Origin: Phosphoribacter sp964647395
GTDB taxonomy: Bacteria > Actinomycetota > Actinomycetes > Actinomycetales > Dermatophilaceae
NCBI GenBank assembly: GCA_964647395.1
Contig: CAZYHR010000002.1
Coordinates: 1 to 64,000, forward strand
Length of the DNA stretch: 64,000 nt
Reading direction: 5' to 3'
Shown here: one piece after another, positions 1-9,621 of the stretch
Layout: every line of letters starts with the position of its first letter
Position numbering within the stretch: position 1 is the first letter of the stretch
Notes under the pieces: generated by a model
What the model was told of the DNA's origin: nothing
What the model saw: the letters and a program-made list of their open reading frames with translations, nothing else
Database searches by the model: none
Translations under genes and position numbers: made by a program

Positions 1-1656
1 CCCCCCGGCCACGCCGACTTCGGTGGCGAGGTCGAGCGTGGCCCGTCCACGGTCGACGGCGTCGTCCTCCTCGTCGACGCCTCCGAGGGGCCGCTGCCGC
101 AGACCCGCTTCGTGCTGCGCAAGGCGCTGGCCGCCCGGCTGCCGGTCGTGCTGTGCGTCAACAAGGTCGACCGCGCCGACGCCCGGATCGCCGAGGTCGT
201 CGACGAGGTCTACGAGCTGTTCATGGACCTGCTCGAGGGCTCCGACGACCAGCGTCACCACGACCAGGCCCTGGAGTTCCCCATCGTCTACGCCTCGGCC
301 CGGGCCGGCCGGGCCGCCCTGGAGCGCCCGGCCGACGGCGGGCAGCCCGGCCATCCCGACCTCGAGCCGCTCTTCGCAACCATCATGCAGACCATCCCGG
401 CCCCCACCTACGACCCCGCGGCCCCGCTGCAGGCGCACGTGACCAACCTCGACTCGAGCAGCTTCCTGGGCCGGCTGGCGCTGCTGCGCGTGCACAACGG
501 CTCGATCCGCAAGGGCCAGCAGGTCGCCTGGATCCGCCGGGACGGCTCGACCAGCCGGGTCAAGGTCACCGAGTTGCTCATGACCGAGGGCCTGGAGCGC
601 AAGCCGCTGCCGCCCGACCAGCCCGCCGGCCCGGGCGACATCATCGCCATCGCCGGCATCGACGACATCATGATCGGCGAGACCCTCGCCGACGCCGACG
701 ACCCCCGGCCGCTGCCGCTCATCACCGTCGACGAGCCCGCGATCTCGATGGTCATCGGCACCAACACCAGCCCGATGGCCGGCCGGGTCCGCGGCGCGAA
801 GGTCACCGCCCGCCTGGTCAAGGATCGGCTCGAGCGCGAACTGGTCGGCAACGTCTCGCTGCGGGTCCTGCCGACCGAGCGGCCGGACGCCTGGGAGGTC
901 CAGGGGCGCGGTGAGCTGGCCCTGGCGATCCTCGTCGAGCAGATGCGCCGCGAGGGCTTCGAGCTCACCGTGGGCAAGCCCCAGGTGGTCACCAAGCAGA
1001 TCGACGGCGCTCTCCACGAGCCGATGGAGAGGCTCACCGTCGACATCCCGGAGGAGTTCCTCGGCACGGTCACCCAGCTCATGGCGGCCCGCAAGGGGCA
1101 TCTGGCGCAGATGACCAACCACGGCACCGGCTGGGTGCGGATGGAGTTCGTCGTGCCCTCCCGGGGGCTCATCGGCTTCCGCACCGAGTTCCTCACCGAG
1201 ACCCGCGGCACCGGCATCGCCCACCACGTCTTCGACGGGTATGCCGCCTGGGCCGGCCCGATCTCGACCCGCCTGAGCGGGTCGCTCGTCGCCGACCGGT
1301 CCGGGTCCGCGACCTCCTACGCGATGTTCAACCTGCAGGAGCGCGGCACCCTGTTCGTCGAGCCGACGACCGAGGTCTACGAGGGGATGATCGTCGGCGA
1401 GAACTCCCGCGCCGACGACATGGACGTCAACATCACCAAGGAGAAGAAGCTCAGCAACGTGCGCTCGTCCACCGCCGAGGTGCTCGAGCGGCTGGTCCCG
1501 CCGCGGCGGCTGTCGCTGGAGCAGTCGCTGGAGTTCTGCCGCGAGGACGAGTGCGTCGAGGTCACCCCCGAGGCGGTGCGGATCCGCAAGGTGGTCCTGG
1601 ACCAGGTCGACCGGGCCCGCACCGCGGCCCGCGCCCGCAACGCCGCCAAGGGCTGA
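1..1656 (+). CDS. typA: GTP-binding protein TypA/BipA (5' truncated by window edge)
   Basis: Ribosome-associated translational GTPase of the BipA/TypA family, involved in ribosome assembly and stress adaptation. The reading frame is open from base 1 and already begins inside the G domain: PGHADFGGEVER is the G3 motif and NKVDRADAR (about 163-189) the G4 motif. Domain II (beta barrel) and the EF-G-like domains follow; VPSRGLIGFRTEFLTETRG is the typical C-terminal BipA signature. 551 residues are visible, so roughly the first 70-80 (P-loop and switch I) lie outside the window. The gene ends in TGA, and the next gene begins about 130 bases later behind its own promoter-like sequence. Confidence 0.95.
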   Translation, partial: PPGHADFGGEVERGPSTVDGVVLLVDASEGPLPQTRFVLRKALAARLPVVLCVNKVDRADARIAEVVDEVYELFMDLLEGSDDQRHHDQALEFPIVYASARAGRAALERPADGGQPGHPDLEPLFATIMQTIPAPTYDPAAPLQAHVTNLDSSSFLGRLALLRVHNGSIRKGQQVAWIRRDGSTSRVKVTELLMTEGLERKPLPPDQPAGPGDIIAIAGIDDIMIGETLADADDPRPLPLITVDEPAISMVIGTNTSPMAGRVRGAKVTARLVKDRLERELVGNVSLRVLPTERPDAWEVQGRGELALAILVEQMRREGFELTVGKPQVVTKQIDGALHEPMERLTVDIPEEFLGTVTQLMAARKGHLAQMTNHGTGWVRMEFVVPSRGLIGFRTEFLTETRGTGIAHHVFDGYAAWAGPISTRLSGSLVADRSGSATSYAMFNLQERGTLFVEPTTEVYEGMIVGENSRADDMDVNITKEKKLSNVRSSTAEVLERLVPPRRLSLEQSLEFCREDECVEVTPEAVRIRKVVLDQVDRARTAARARNAAKG

Positions 1657-1707
1657 CCGAGCGGGCCCCGGTCCCGGTCACGATCCGGAAACGCGCCGTC
1701 CGCAGTG

Positions 1708-1736
1708 TTCCGATCACGCTCAGGTCGGTCTAAGGT
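1708..1736 (+). promoter_or_regulatory. Putative sigma-70-type promoter for the dpp-like operon
   Basis: TTCCGA (1708-1713) and TAAGGT (1731-1736) are separated by 17 bases. TAAGGT is a common actinobacterial -10 form of TANNNT; the -35 match is only fair. A start near 1743 would place the 1744-1764 hairpin at the very 5' end of the transcript. Confidence 0.4.
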
Positions 1737-1743
1737 GTGGCAC

Positions 1744-1764
1744 GGCCCACAGCGGTTGTGGGCC
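1744..1764 (+). promoter_or_regulatory. 5'-UTR hairpin upstream of permease gene
   Basis: Perfect 8-bp stem GGCCCACA / TGTGGGCC with a 5-base loop (1752-1756), about 23 bases before the ATG at 1788. If transcription starts near 1743 it would cap the mRNA 5' end and could stabilise it or tune translation. The fold is visible; the function is inferred. Confidence 0.4.
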
Positions 1765-1787
1765 GGGACACATCGGGAGGCCACGGC

Positions 1788-2855
1788 ATGTCGCTCGTCC
1801 CGGGTCAGCCGGAGGCCACCGACGGCGCCACCGTCGTCGACACCACCCAGGTGACCGACGACCCGGACCTGGACGAACTGGGCGCCGACGAGGTCCTGGA
1901 CGACCAGTCGGTGGCGGTGCAGGGCCGCACCCCGTGGCAGATCGTCCGCTCGCGGCTGGTGCGGGACAAGGTGACGATGACCGCTCTGGTCGCCTCGATC
2001 GTCTTCGTCCTGCTCGCGGTGACCTCCCCGATCATGCAGAACCTGGGCTGGCTCGATCCCTACCGCACCCACCCCGAGCTGGTCACCGGCATCGGCTCGC
2101 TGCCGACCGGCCCGATGGGCGGCATCTCCCGGGACCACTGGCTGGGTGTCGAGCCGGGCACCGGGCGAGACCTGTTCTCCCGCATCGTCGCCGGCATGAC
2201 GACCTCGCTGACCGTCGCCCTGCTGGCCACCATCTTCGCCGTCCTGGTCGGCACCACCCTGGGCATCATCGCCGGCTACTCCCGCGGCCGGGTCGACTGG
2301 TTCATCAGCCGGCTCATGGACCTCGTGCTGAGCTTCCCGAGCGTGCTCATGCTGCTGTCGCTGGCGCCGATCATGCGCGAGCGGGTCGCCACCCTGCTCG
2401 GCACCGACGCCGCCGACCCCAAGGCGACGATCGTCTTCATGGCCATCGTGCTGGGCTTCTTCGGTTTCCCGCTGTTCGCCCGCATCATCCGCGGCCAGGT
2501 GCTGTCGCTGCGCGAGCGCGAGTTCGTCGAGGCGGCCAAGTCGCTCGGTGCCCGCCCCGGGCGCATCTACTTCAAGGAACTGCTGCCCCACCTGTGGGCG
2601 CCGATCCTGGTCTACACGACACTCGTGCTGCCGCAGAACATCGCAGCCGAGGCCGCCCTGGGCTTCCTCGGGGTGAGCGTCCCACCGCCGACCCCGTCGC
2701 TCGGCGCCATCCTCAACGACTCGGTCGTCTACGCCATCCCCGACCCGGCCTACTTCATGTTCCCCGGCCTGGTCGTCTTCCTCATGGTCCTGTCGTTCAA
2801 CCTGCTCGGCGACGGGTTGCGCGACGCCCTCGATCCCAAGGCGGGCCGGTCGTGA
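1788..2855 (+). CDS. Dipeptide/oligopeptide ABC transporter permease (DppC/OppC type)
   Basis: Inner-membrane permease subunit of a peptide importer, 355 residues. The ATG at 1788 is preferred over in-frame codons further upstream because GGGAGG (1775-1780) sits 7 bases before it. A hydrophilic N-terminal stretch of about 60 residues precedes a first membrane helix, followed by the usual conserved permease core with the EAA loop EAAKSLGARPGRIYF, which contacts the ATPases. DppC/OppC proteins normally lie directly behind DppB; here the gene lies in front of the binding-protein gene and is separated from DppB by it. The N-terminal extension rich in D, T and V is unusual but consistent with type-C permeases. 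Confidence 0.9.
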   Translation: MSLVPGQPEATDGATVVDTTQVTDDPDLDELGADEVLDDQSVAVQGRTPWQIVRSRLVRDKVTMTALVASIVFVLLAVTSPIMQNLGWLDPYRTHPELVTGIGSLPTGPMGGISRDHWLGVEPGTGRDLFSRIVAGMTTSLTVALLATIFAVLVGTTLGIIAGYSRGRVDWFISRLMDLVLSFPSVLMLLSLAPIMRERVATLLGTDAADPKATIVFMAIVLGFFGFPLFARIIRGQVLSLREREFVEAAKSLGARPGRIYFKELLPHLWAPILVYTTLVLPQNIAAEAALGFLGVSVPPPTPSLGAILNDSVVYAIPDPAYFMFPGLVVFLMVLSFNLLGDGLRDALDPKAGRS

Positions 2856-2865
2856 CCGGCCGCCC

Positions 2866-2890
2866 GCGGCATACCCCATCGGTATGCCGC
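2866..2890. terminator. Inverted pair of GGTATGCCGC words, hairpin
   Basis: GCGGCATACC (2866-2875), 5-base loop ccatc, GGTATGCCGC (2881-2890): a perfect 10-bp stem just behind the permease stop codon. There is no T run, as usual for actinobacterial hairpin terminators. It lies between permease and binding-protein genes, so it is more likely a partial terminator or processing site. It is one of the paired copies of the window-wide repeat. Confidence 0.5.
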
Positions 2891-2971
2891 CCGACCACCT
2901 TCCCGGGACAACCGTCCCGGGGGGGGCACCCCCGCGTCTCGCGCGGCGGGTCCAGCACACAAGGAGATCGC

Positions 2972-4726
2972 ATGATGCGCACGAAGAAGGGCGCGATCAC
3001 CGTCGCGCTCGGCGCCATGGTGGCGATGACCGCCGCGGCGTGCTCGAGCGGTGGGTCGACGAGCCCCGCCACGACCGGAGCCGGCGGGGGCGCCAGCGCC
3101 GCCGGGCAGAAGGGCGGCACGCTCTTCCTGCTCACCACCGGCCCCAAGGAGCACTGGGATCCCCAGCGGATGTACATCGGTGCCGACATCGAGTTCGCCA
3201 GCCGGGTGTTCGCCCGCACGCTGACCACCTATAGCGCCGACAAGGACCCCAAGCTGGTCCCCGACCTGGCCACCGACCTGGGCACCCAGTCCGACGGCGG
3301 CAAGACGTGGAAGTTCACCATCCGCGACGGCGTCAAGTGGCAGGACGGCCAGGACGTCAGCTGCGAGGACATCAAGTACGGGATCTCGCGCACCTACGCG
3401 CAGGACATCATCACCGGTGGCCCCAACTACGCGATCACCTTCCTGGACATCCCGACCAAGAAGAGCGCCGAGGGCAGCGACGTCTCGGCCTACGAGGGTC
3501 CGTACAAGGGCACCGGCCAGGACCTCTACGACAAGGCGGTCTCCTGCGAGGGCAAGACCATCACCTTCAAGTTCAAGACCCCGTGGACCGACTTCAACCA
3601 GGCTGCGACCTTCCCGGCCTTCGGCGCCTTCCGCAAGGACAAGGACAAGGGCGCCCAGTCCGACTACGAGATCTTCTCCAACGGCCCCTACCAGCTCGAG
3701 GGTGCTGCCTACGACAAGGACAAGGGCGGCACGTTCGTGCGCAACCCCAACTGGTCGGAGGCCAGCGACACGCTGCGCAAGGCGCTGCCGGACAAGATCA
3801 CCGTCGTCGAGGGACTGACGACCGAGGTCATCTACCAACGGCTCATCGCCGACTCCGGTGACGACCAGGCCGCCGTGACCAACCTGTCGGCTCCGCCCGC
3901 CCAGCTGGCCCAGATCGCCGGCAACCCGGCCGTGCAGGGCCGCTCGGTCAACGTGCCGGCGCCCTACGTCGACTACGTGCAGCCCAACGTCACGACGCCG
4001 GCGTTCAGCAACGAGAAGGTCCGGCAGGCCTTCGCCATGGCGACCAACCGGCAGGCCTATGTCACCGCCCACGGCGGCCCGACGGTCATGACACCGACCC
4101 AGGCGATGTGCAACAAGGAACTGGCCTGCTTCAAGGACTTCAACCCCTTCAACACGCCGGACACCGGTGACCCCGAGGGTGCCAAGAAGGTCCTCACCGA
4201 CGCCGGCGTGACCATGCCGGTCAAGGTCACCGTCGTCTTCCGCGACCGGGGCGCCTACGGCAAGGCCTTCGCCGCGCTCAAGGAGACCTGGGACAAGGGT
4301 GGCTTCGACGTGACCCTCGAGCCGCTCAAGGCGCAGGGCTACTACTCGACGATCCAGAGCCCGGCCAGCAAGGGCAAGGACGCCTTCCAGGGCGGCTGGG
4401 GTGCCGACTGGCCGTCGGGCTCGACGGTGCTGCCGTCACTGTTCGACGGGCGCGTCAACATCAGCGCCGGTGGGTCGGGCCAGGACTACGGGTACTTCAA
4501 CGACCCCGAGGTCAACAAGAAGATCGACGAGACCTACCTCATCGCCGACTCCGCCGCTCGCGAGAAGGCGTGGGGCGACATCGACGAGATGATCGTCAAG
4601 AAGGTCGGCGTCGTGCCGCTGACCAACCAGAAGTTCACCTTCACCTACGGCTCGAAGGTCAAGGGCTTCCAGACCAACTCCCAGCTCGGCGGCTACGTCG
4701 ACCTCGCCACCATCGCGGTCGGGTAA
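2972..4726 (+). CDS. Peptide-binding lipoprotein, ABC transporter (SBP family 5)
   Basis: Extracytoplasmic substrate-binding protein of the DppA/OppA family, 584 residues. Lys/Arg start, hydrophobic segment and lipobox AAAC give lipidation at Cys24, followed by a Ser/Gly/Thr linker. AAGGAG (2961-2966) lies 5 bases before the ATG at 2972; a second ATG at 2975 is an equally possible start. The mature part shows the family start (GGTLFLLTTGPKEHWDPQRM) and the typical segment VRQAFAMATNRQAY near residue 350. M. tuberculosis LpqW occupies a similar place between typA and mshB but is involved in lipomannan synthesis, so a role other than nutrient uptake cannot be excluded; the permease and ATPase partners argue for transport. 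Confidence 0.9.
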   Translation: MMRTKKGAITVALGAMVAMTAAACSSGGSTSPATTGAGGGASAAGQKGGTLFLLTTGPKEHWDPQRMYIGADIEFASRVFARTLTTYSADKDPKLVPDLATDLGTQSDGGKTWKFTIRDGVKWQDGQDVSCEDIKYGISRTYAQDIITGGPNYAITFLDIPTKKSAEGSDVSAYEGPYKGTGQDLYDKAVSCEGKTITFKFKTPWTDFNQAATFPAFGAFRKDKDKGAQSDYEIFSNGPYQLEGAAYDKDKGGTFVRNPNWSEASDTLRKALPDKITVVEGLTTEVIYQRLIADSGDDQAAVTNLSAPPAQLAQIAGNPAVQGRSVNVPAPYVDYVQPNVTTPAFSNEKVRQAFAMATNRQAYVTAHGGPTVMTPTQAMCNKELACFKDFNPFNTPDTGDPEGAKKVLTDAGVTMPVKVTVVFRDRGAYGKAFAALKETWDKGGFDVTLEPLKAQGYYSTIQSPASKGKDAFQGGWGADWPSGSTVLPSLFDGRVNISAGGSGQDYGYFNDPEVNKKIDETYLIADSAAREKAWGDIDEMIVKKVGVVPLTNQKFTFTYGSKVKGFQTNSQLGGYVDLATIAVG

Positions 4727-4749
4727 CCCCAGAGCCACGTCATCCCGTT

Positions 4750-4784
4750 GGCTGCCCGCCCCGCTCCGTGCGGGGCGGGCAGCC
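4750..4784 (+). terminator. Strong intercistronic hairpin
   Basis: 14-bp perfect stem, 4750-4763 with 4771-4784 (left arm begins GGCTGCCCGC), 7-base loop. It lies between the binding-protein gene and the DppB-like permease. Such a hairpin after a binding-protein gene typically stabilises the upstream mRNA and reduces read-through, giving more binding protein than permease. Confidence 0.6.
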
Positions 4785-4834
4785 GCCGGACCGGAGCAGC
4801 GAGAGGCGGGTGAAGCCCCCACGGGGGCCCGAGG

Positions 4835-5848
4835 ATGTTCTTCTACATCGTGCGACGACTGATCTCGGTCGTGCTCATGCTCGTCATCATCAGCATCACC
4901 ACCTTCCTGCTCTTCTTCGCCACCCCCGAGGACCCGGCCCGGCTCACCTGCGCCAAGAACTGCACCCCGGCGGTCATCGAGGGCAACCGCAAGGCGCTCG
5001 GCTACGACAAGCCGCTGCCGGTGCAGTACCTCAACTTCCTCAAGGGCCTGGTCCAGGACCGCAAGTACCCCGACGACCCGGCCATGCAGGCGGCCTCGCC
5101 GCAGATCGTCGTCACCTGCCACGCGCCCTGCCTGGGCTACTCGATGTTCCGGCAGCAGCCGGTGACCGACGTCATCAAGACCGGGCTGCCGGTCTCCGCC
5201 TCGATCGCCGTCGCCGCCTTCCTGCTGTGGATGGTCGTCGGCATCGTCGGCGGCATCATCGCGGCGCTCAACCGGGGTCGCTGGCTCGACCGGGCCATCG
5301 TCGGTCTGGCCCTGGTCGGCTTCTCGCTGCCGAGCTTCTTCATCGGCTTGGTGCTGCTGACCTTCGTCGCCATCCGCTGGCAGATGGTGCCGATCCCCAA
5401 GTACACGCCGCTCACCGAGGACCCGATGCTGTGGGCCCAGGGGCTGGTGCTGCCCGCCCTCACCCTGGCCTGCATCTTCGCCGCGTCCTATGTCCGGCTC
5501 ACCCGGGCGTACATGCTCGAGACGATGTCCGAGGACTACATCCGCACCGCCCGGGCCAAGGGCGTCAAGGAGGCCTCCGTCGTCCGCCGGCACGGGCTGC
5601 GTGCCGCGCTGACCCCGATCGTCACCGCCGCCGGCCTCGACCTGGGCGGCCTGCTCGGCGGGGCGGTCATCACCGAGCAGGTGTTCAGCTTCAACGGCCT
5701 GGGCAAGCTCGCCGTCCAAGCGATCATGGAGACCGACCTGCCGGTCATCGTCGGTATCGTTATCGTCGCCTCGACCTTCATCGTCACCGCCAACCTCGTC
5801 GTCGACATCCTCTACGGCGTCATCGACCCGCGCGTGCGCTACAGCTAG
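4835..5848 (+). CDS. Dipeptide/oligopeptide ABC transporter permease (DppB/OppB type)
   Basis: Second permease subunit, 337 residues. The ATG at 4835 opens directly with the family's N-terminal helix (MFFYIVRRLISVVLMLVII). About six membrane helices follow, with a long extracytoplasmic loop between helices 1 and 2 (residues 30-110) and the ATPase-contact loop RTARAKGVKEASVVRRH near residue 235. The Shine-Dalgarno is weak (GAGG abuts the ATG), so translation may depend on upstream structure. The stop codon overlaps the ribosome-binding site of the next gene, so the two are tightly linked. Confidence 0.93.
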   Translation: MFFYIVRRLISVVLMLVIISITTFLLFFATPEDPARLTCAKNCTPAVIEGNRKALGYDKPLPVQYLNFLKGLVQDRKYPDDPAMQAASPQIVVTCHAPCLGYSMFRQQPVTDVIKTGLPVSASIAVAAFLLWMVVGIVGGIIAALNRGRWLDRAIVGLALVGFSLPSFFIGLVLLTFVAIRWQMVPIPKYTPLTEDPMLWAQGLVLPALTLACIFAASYVRLTRAYMLETMSEDYIRTARAKGVKEASVVRRHGLRAALTPIVTAAGLDLGGLLGGAVITEQVFSFNGLGKLAVQAIMETDLPVIVGIVIVASTFIVTANLVVDILYGVIDPRVRYS

Positions 5849-5856
5849 GAGGGCCG

Positions 5857-6932
5857 ATGACGACCACCCCCACCACCCGCCCGGGCGCGGCCGCGCCGCC
5901 GGCCGGGGACACGGCATACCTCGACGTGCGCGACCTGCACGTGCACTTCCCGACCGACGATGGGCTGGTCAAGGCCGTCGACGGGCTGACCTTCGCCGTC
6001 GAGCGGGGCCGGACGATCGGCATCGTCGGCGAGTCCGGCTCCGGCAAGTCGGTGACCAGCCAGGCCATCCTCGGCCTGCACCGGCGCACCCGGGCGCGCG
6101 CCTCGGGCCAGATCTGGCTCGACGGCGAGGACCTCATGACGGTGAGCAACGAGCACCTGCGTGGGCTGCGCGGCAGCAAGATGGCGATGATCTTCCAGGA
6201 CCCGCTGTCCGCGCTGCACCCCTACTACACGGTCGGCCGGCAGATCGTCGAAGGCATCCGGGTGCACCACGCCGACACGTCCAAGCAGGCCGCCAGGGAG
6301 CACGCCATCGACCTGCTCAAGCGGGTCGGCATCCCCAACCCGGCCAAGCGCGCCGACCAGTATCCGCACGAGTTCTCCGGCGGCATGCGCCAGCGGGCGA
6401 TGATCGCCATGGCGCTGGCCAACAACCCGTCGCTGCTCATCGCCGACGAGCCGACGACGGCGCTCGACGTCACCGTGCAGGCGCAGATCCTCGACCTCAT
6501 GCGCGACCTGCAGGCCGAATACCAGTCGGCGATCATCGTCATCACCCACGACCTGGGCGTCGTCGCCGAGATGGCCGACGAGATCCTGGTCATGTATGCC
6601 GGCAAGTGCGTCGAGCGGGGGCCGGTCGACGCCGTCTTCTACGAGCCCGAGCACCCCTACACCTGGGGGCTGCTGTCCTCGATGCCGCGGCTGGACCGCA
6701 CCCGGCAGACCCGGCTCAACCCGGTGCCCGGCAACCCGCCCTCGCTGATCCACGTGCCGAGCGGGTGCGCCTTCAACCCACGCTGCCGGTTCCGCAGTGA
6801 GGTGCCCAACGACGCCTGCCGCATCGAGGTGCCCGAGCTCGAGCAGTGCGCGCCCGACCACCTGGTCCGCTGCCACATCCCCACCGAGCGGCGCCAGCAG
6901 CTGTTCGTCGAGCAGATCAAGCCGGTGCTGTC

Positions 6933-6936
<4 letters not shown>
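5857..6936 (+). CDS. Peptide ABC transporter ATP-binding protein (DppD/OppD type)
   Basis: First of two ATPases energising the importer, 359 residues. Walker A GESGSGKS near residues 58-65, Q-loop in MIFQDPLSALHP, signature FSGGMRQR near 172, Walker B LLIADEPTTALDV and the H-loop THDLG are all intact. The C-terminal oligopeptide/dipeptide domain has a cysteine set (CAFNPRC, then C, C and RC) like the Fe-S-type site described for some DppD/DppF proteins. Strong AGGAGG at 5847-5852 fixes the ATG at 5857. Its stop overlaps the next start as ATGA. Confidence 0.95.
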
Positions 6937-7975
<1,039 letters not shown>

Positions 7976-7979
<4 letters not shown>

Positions 7980-8872
7980 GCCGGCTGCTCTTCGTGCACG
8001 CCCATCCCGACGACGAGACGCTGGCCACCGGTGTGACGATGGCCCACTACGTCTCCCGCTGCCACGAGGTAGCCGTGCTGACCTGCACGGCCGGCGACGA
8101 GGGCGAGGTCATCCCACCCGAGCTGGCGCATCTCGACGCGGCCCACGACGATACGTTGGGGCAGTTCCGGCGCGGCGAGCTGGCCGCCGCGATGGCGCGA
8201 CTGGGCGTGACGCGGCATACCTTCCTCGCCCCGGACGGTGACGGTATGCCGCGGTGGCGCGACAGCGGCATGGCCGGCTCGCCGTCGGCGAGCCACCCGC
8301 GAGCCTTCGTCGGGGCGGACCCGGGCGAGGCGGCCGAGGCGATGGCGGCGGCGCTGCGCGAATTGCGCCCGGACGTGCTGGTCACCTATGACGAGCAGGG
8401 CGGGTACGGGCATCCGGATCACATTCAGACCCGACGGGTGACGATGGCCGGGCTGGCGCTGCTGGCCGAGGACGAGCGGCCGGGGCGGGTCTACGAGATC
8501 GTCACCCCGCGCTCCTGGGTGGCCCAGGACCGGGCCTGGCTGGCCGAGCACGTCACTGCCGACCGGGGGTTGCACGTGCCGGCGGCCGACGAACCGGTCT
8601 CGGTGTCGACGGTGGCTGACGATGTCGTCACCCATGTCGTCATCGACGAGGTGGCGCGGGACCGGCAGGCCCATGCGCTCGGGGCCCACCGCACCCAGGT
8701 GACGGTCCACGAGGGGTGCTGCTACTCGCTGTCCAACGACATCGCGCACCGGCTGCCCGGGCGGGAGGCCTTCGTCCGGATCGATCCGGTCGACGGTCGG
8801 CGGATGCGGTGTCGCCGCGAGGTCGTCGAAGGCGAGCACTGGCACCGGGGGCTGCTGCCGGAGGAGCGGTGA
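7976..8872 (+). CDS. mshB: Mycothiol biosynthesis deacetylase MshB
   Basis: Zn-dependent N-acetyl-1-D-myo-inositol-2-amino-2-deoxy-glucopyranoside deacetylase, second step of mycothiol synthesis in the cytosol; 298 residues, typical length. The N-terminal AHPDDE motif (His10, Asp13) and GHPDH (His146/His149) supply the metal ligands and catalytic residues of the LmbE/PIG-L fold. It starts within the stop codon of the upstream ATPase gene. Two copies of the window-wide 10-base word lie inside it (8212 and 8243), in different reading frames. The mycothiol conjugate amidase Mca is a relative, but length and context favour MshB. Confidence 0.88.
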
Positions 8873-8941
8873 GCGCCGGCGGTCGCCTCGTGGGGCGGCG
8901 GGTCGGTGCGGGCCTGCTGGCCAGGGTGGGCCGGTGAGGCG

Positions 8942-9430
8942 ATGACGGTCACCGAGGCGCAGTTCCGCGCCGCGATGGGACGGCTCGTCAGCGGGGTGGT
9001 CGTGGCCAGCTGCCGGCAGGGCGGGCAGGACCACGCGACGACGCTCACCTCGCTGACGTCGGTCTCGCTGGAGCCGATGCTCGTGCTGGCCTGCCTGCAC
9101 GCGGAGTCGCGGTTCGGTGACGCGGTCCTGCAGGTGGGGCAGTGGGCGGTCAGTGTGCTCGGGGCCCCCGCCCGGCCGGTGGCGCACTGGCTGGCCGATC
9201 CGGGCCGGCCGGTCGTCGGCCAGCTCGAGCGGGTCCCCCACCACCGCGGGCCGGTCACCGGAGCCGCGCTCCTCGACGGGGCGCTCGCCACCCTGGAGCT
9301 GCGGACCTGGGCCGTCCACCCGGGCGGCGACCATCGCATTGTCGTCGGCGAGGTGGTCGGTCTCGAGCTGCCCGACGAGGTTCCCGCCGCGCTGACCCAC
9401 TATCGGGGCGGCTTCGGGGCGCTCGCCTGA
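8942..9430 (+). CDS. Flavin reductase-like domain protein
   Basis: FMN-binding split-barrel protein of the flavin reductase (HpaC-like) group, 162 residues. The N-terminal pattern FRAAMGRLVSGVVVAS followed by HATTLTSLTSVSLEPMLVL matches the flavin-binding start of these NAD(P)H:flavin oxidoreductases, which supply reduced FMN to a partner monooxygenase. No obvious partner sits next to it. An in-frame ATG at 8906 would add 12 residues; I chose 8942 because the fold begins there, but no clear ribosome-binding site decides it. Confidence 0.75.
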   Translation: MTVTEAQFRAAMGRLVSGVVVASCRQGGQDHATTLTSLTSVSLEPMLVLACLHAESRFGDAVLQVGQWAVSVLGAPARPVAHWLADPGRPVVGQLERVPHHRGPVTGAALLDGALATLELRTWAVHPGGDHRIVVGEVVGLELPDEVPAALTHYRGGFGALA

Positions 9431-9621
9431 GCGGTGCTGCCCCCGGGTGGGTGCCGCGCACCGGACCGGGACCTGCCGGTCCTGGCGGAGTCGCCTGGCC
9501 CCGACCCTGCGGCAGCAGGGTGCGCGCGGCGGTCAGACCCCTCGGTTATCGTGGAGCCCGATCCAGCGGCTGCCTCGGCTGCCCGGGCACCGACATGACG
9601 ACCGAACTCACGAGGAGCACG

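Noticed and set aside
1934..2971. 930-codon frame running into the binding-protein gene
   Set aside because: The upstream part is a shadow of the permease gene; the lipoprotein signal and AAGGAG fix the start at 2972.
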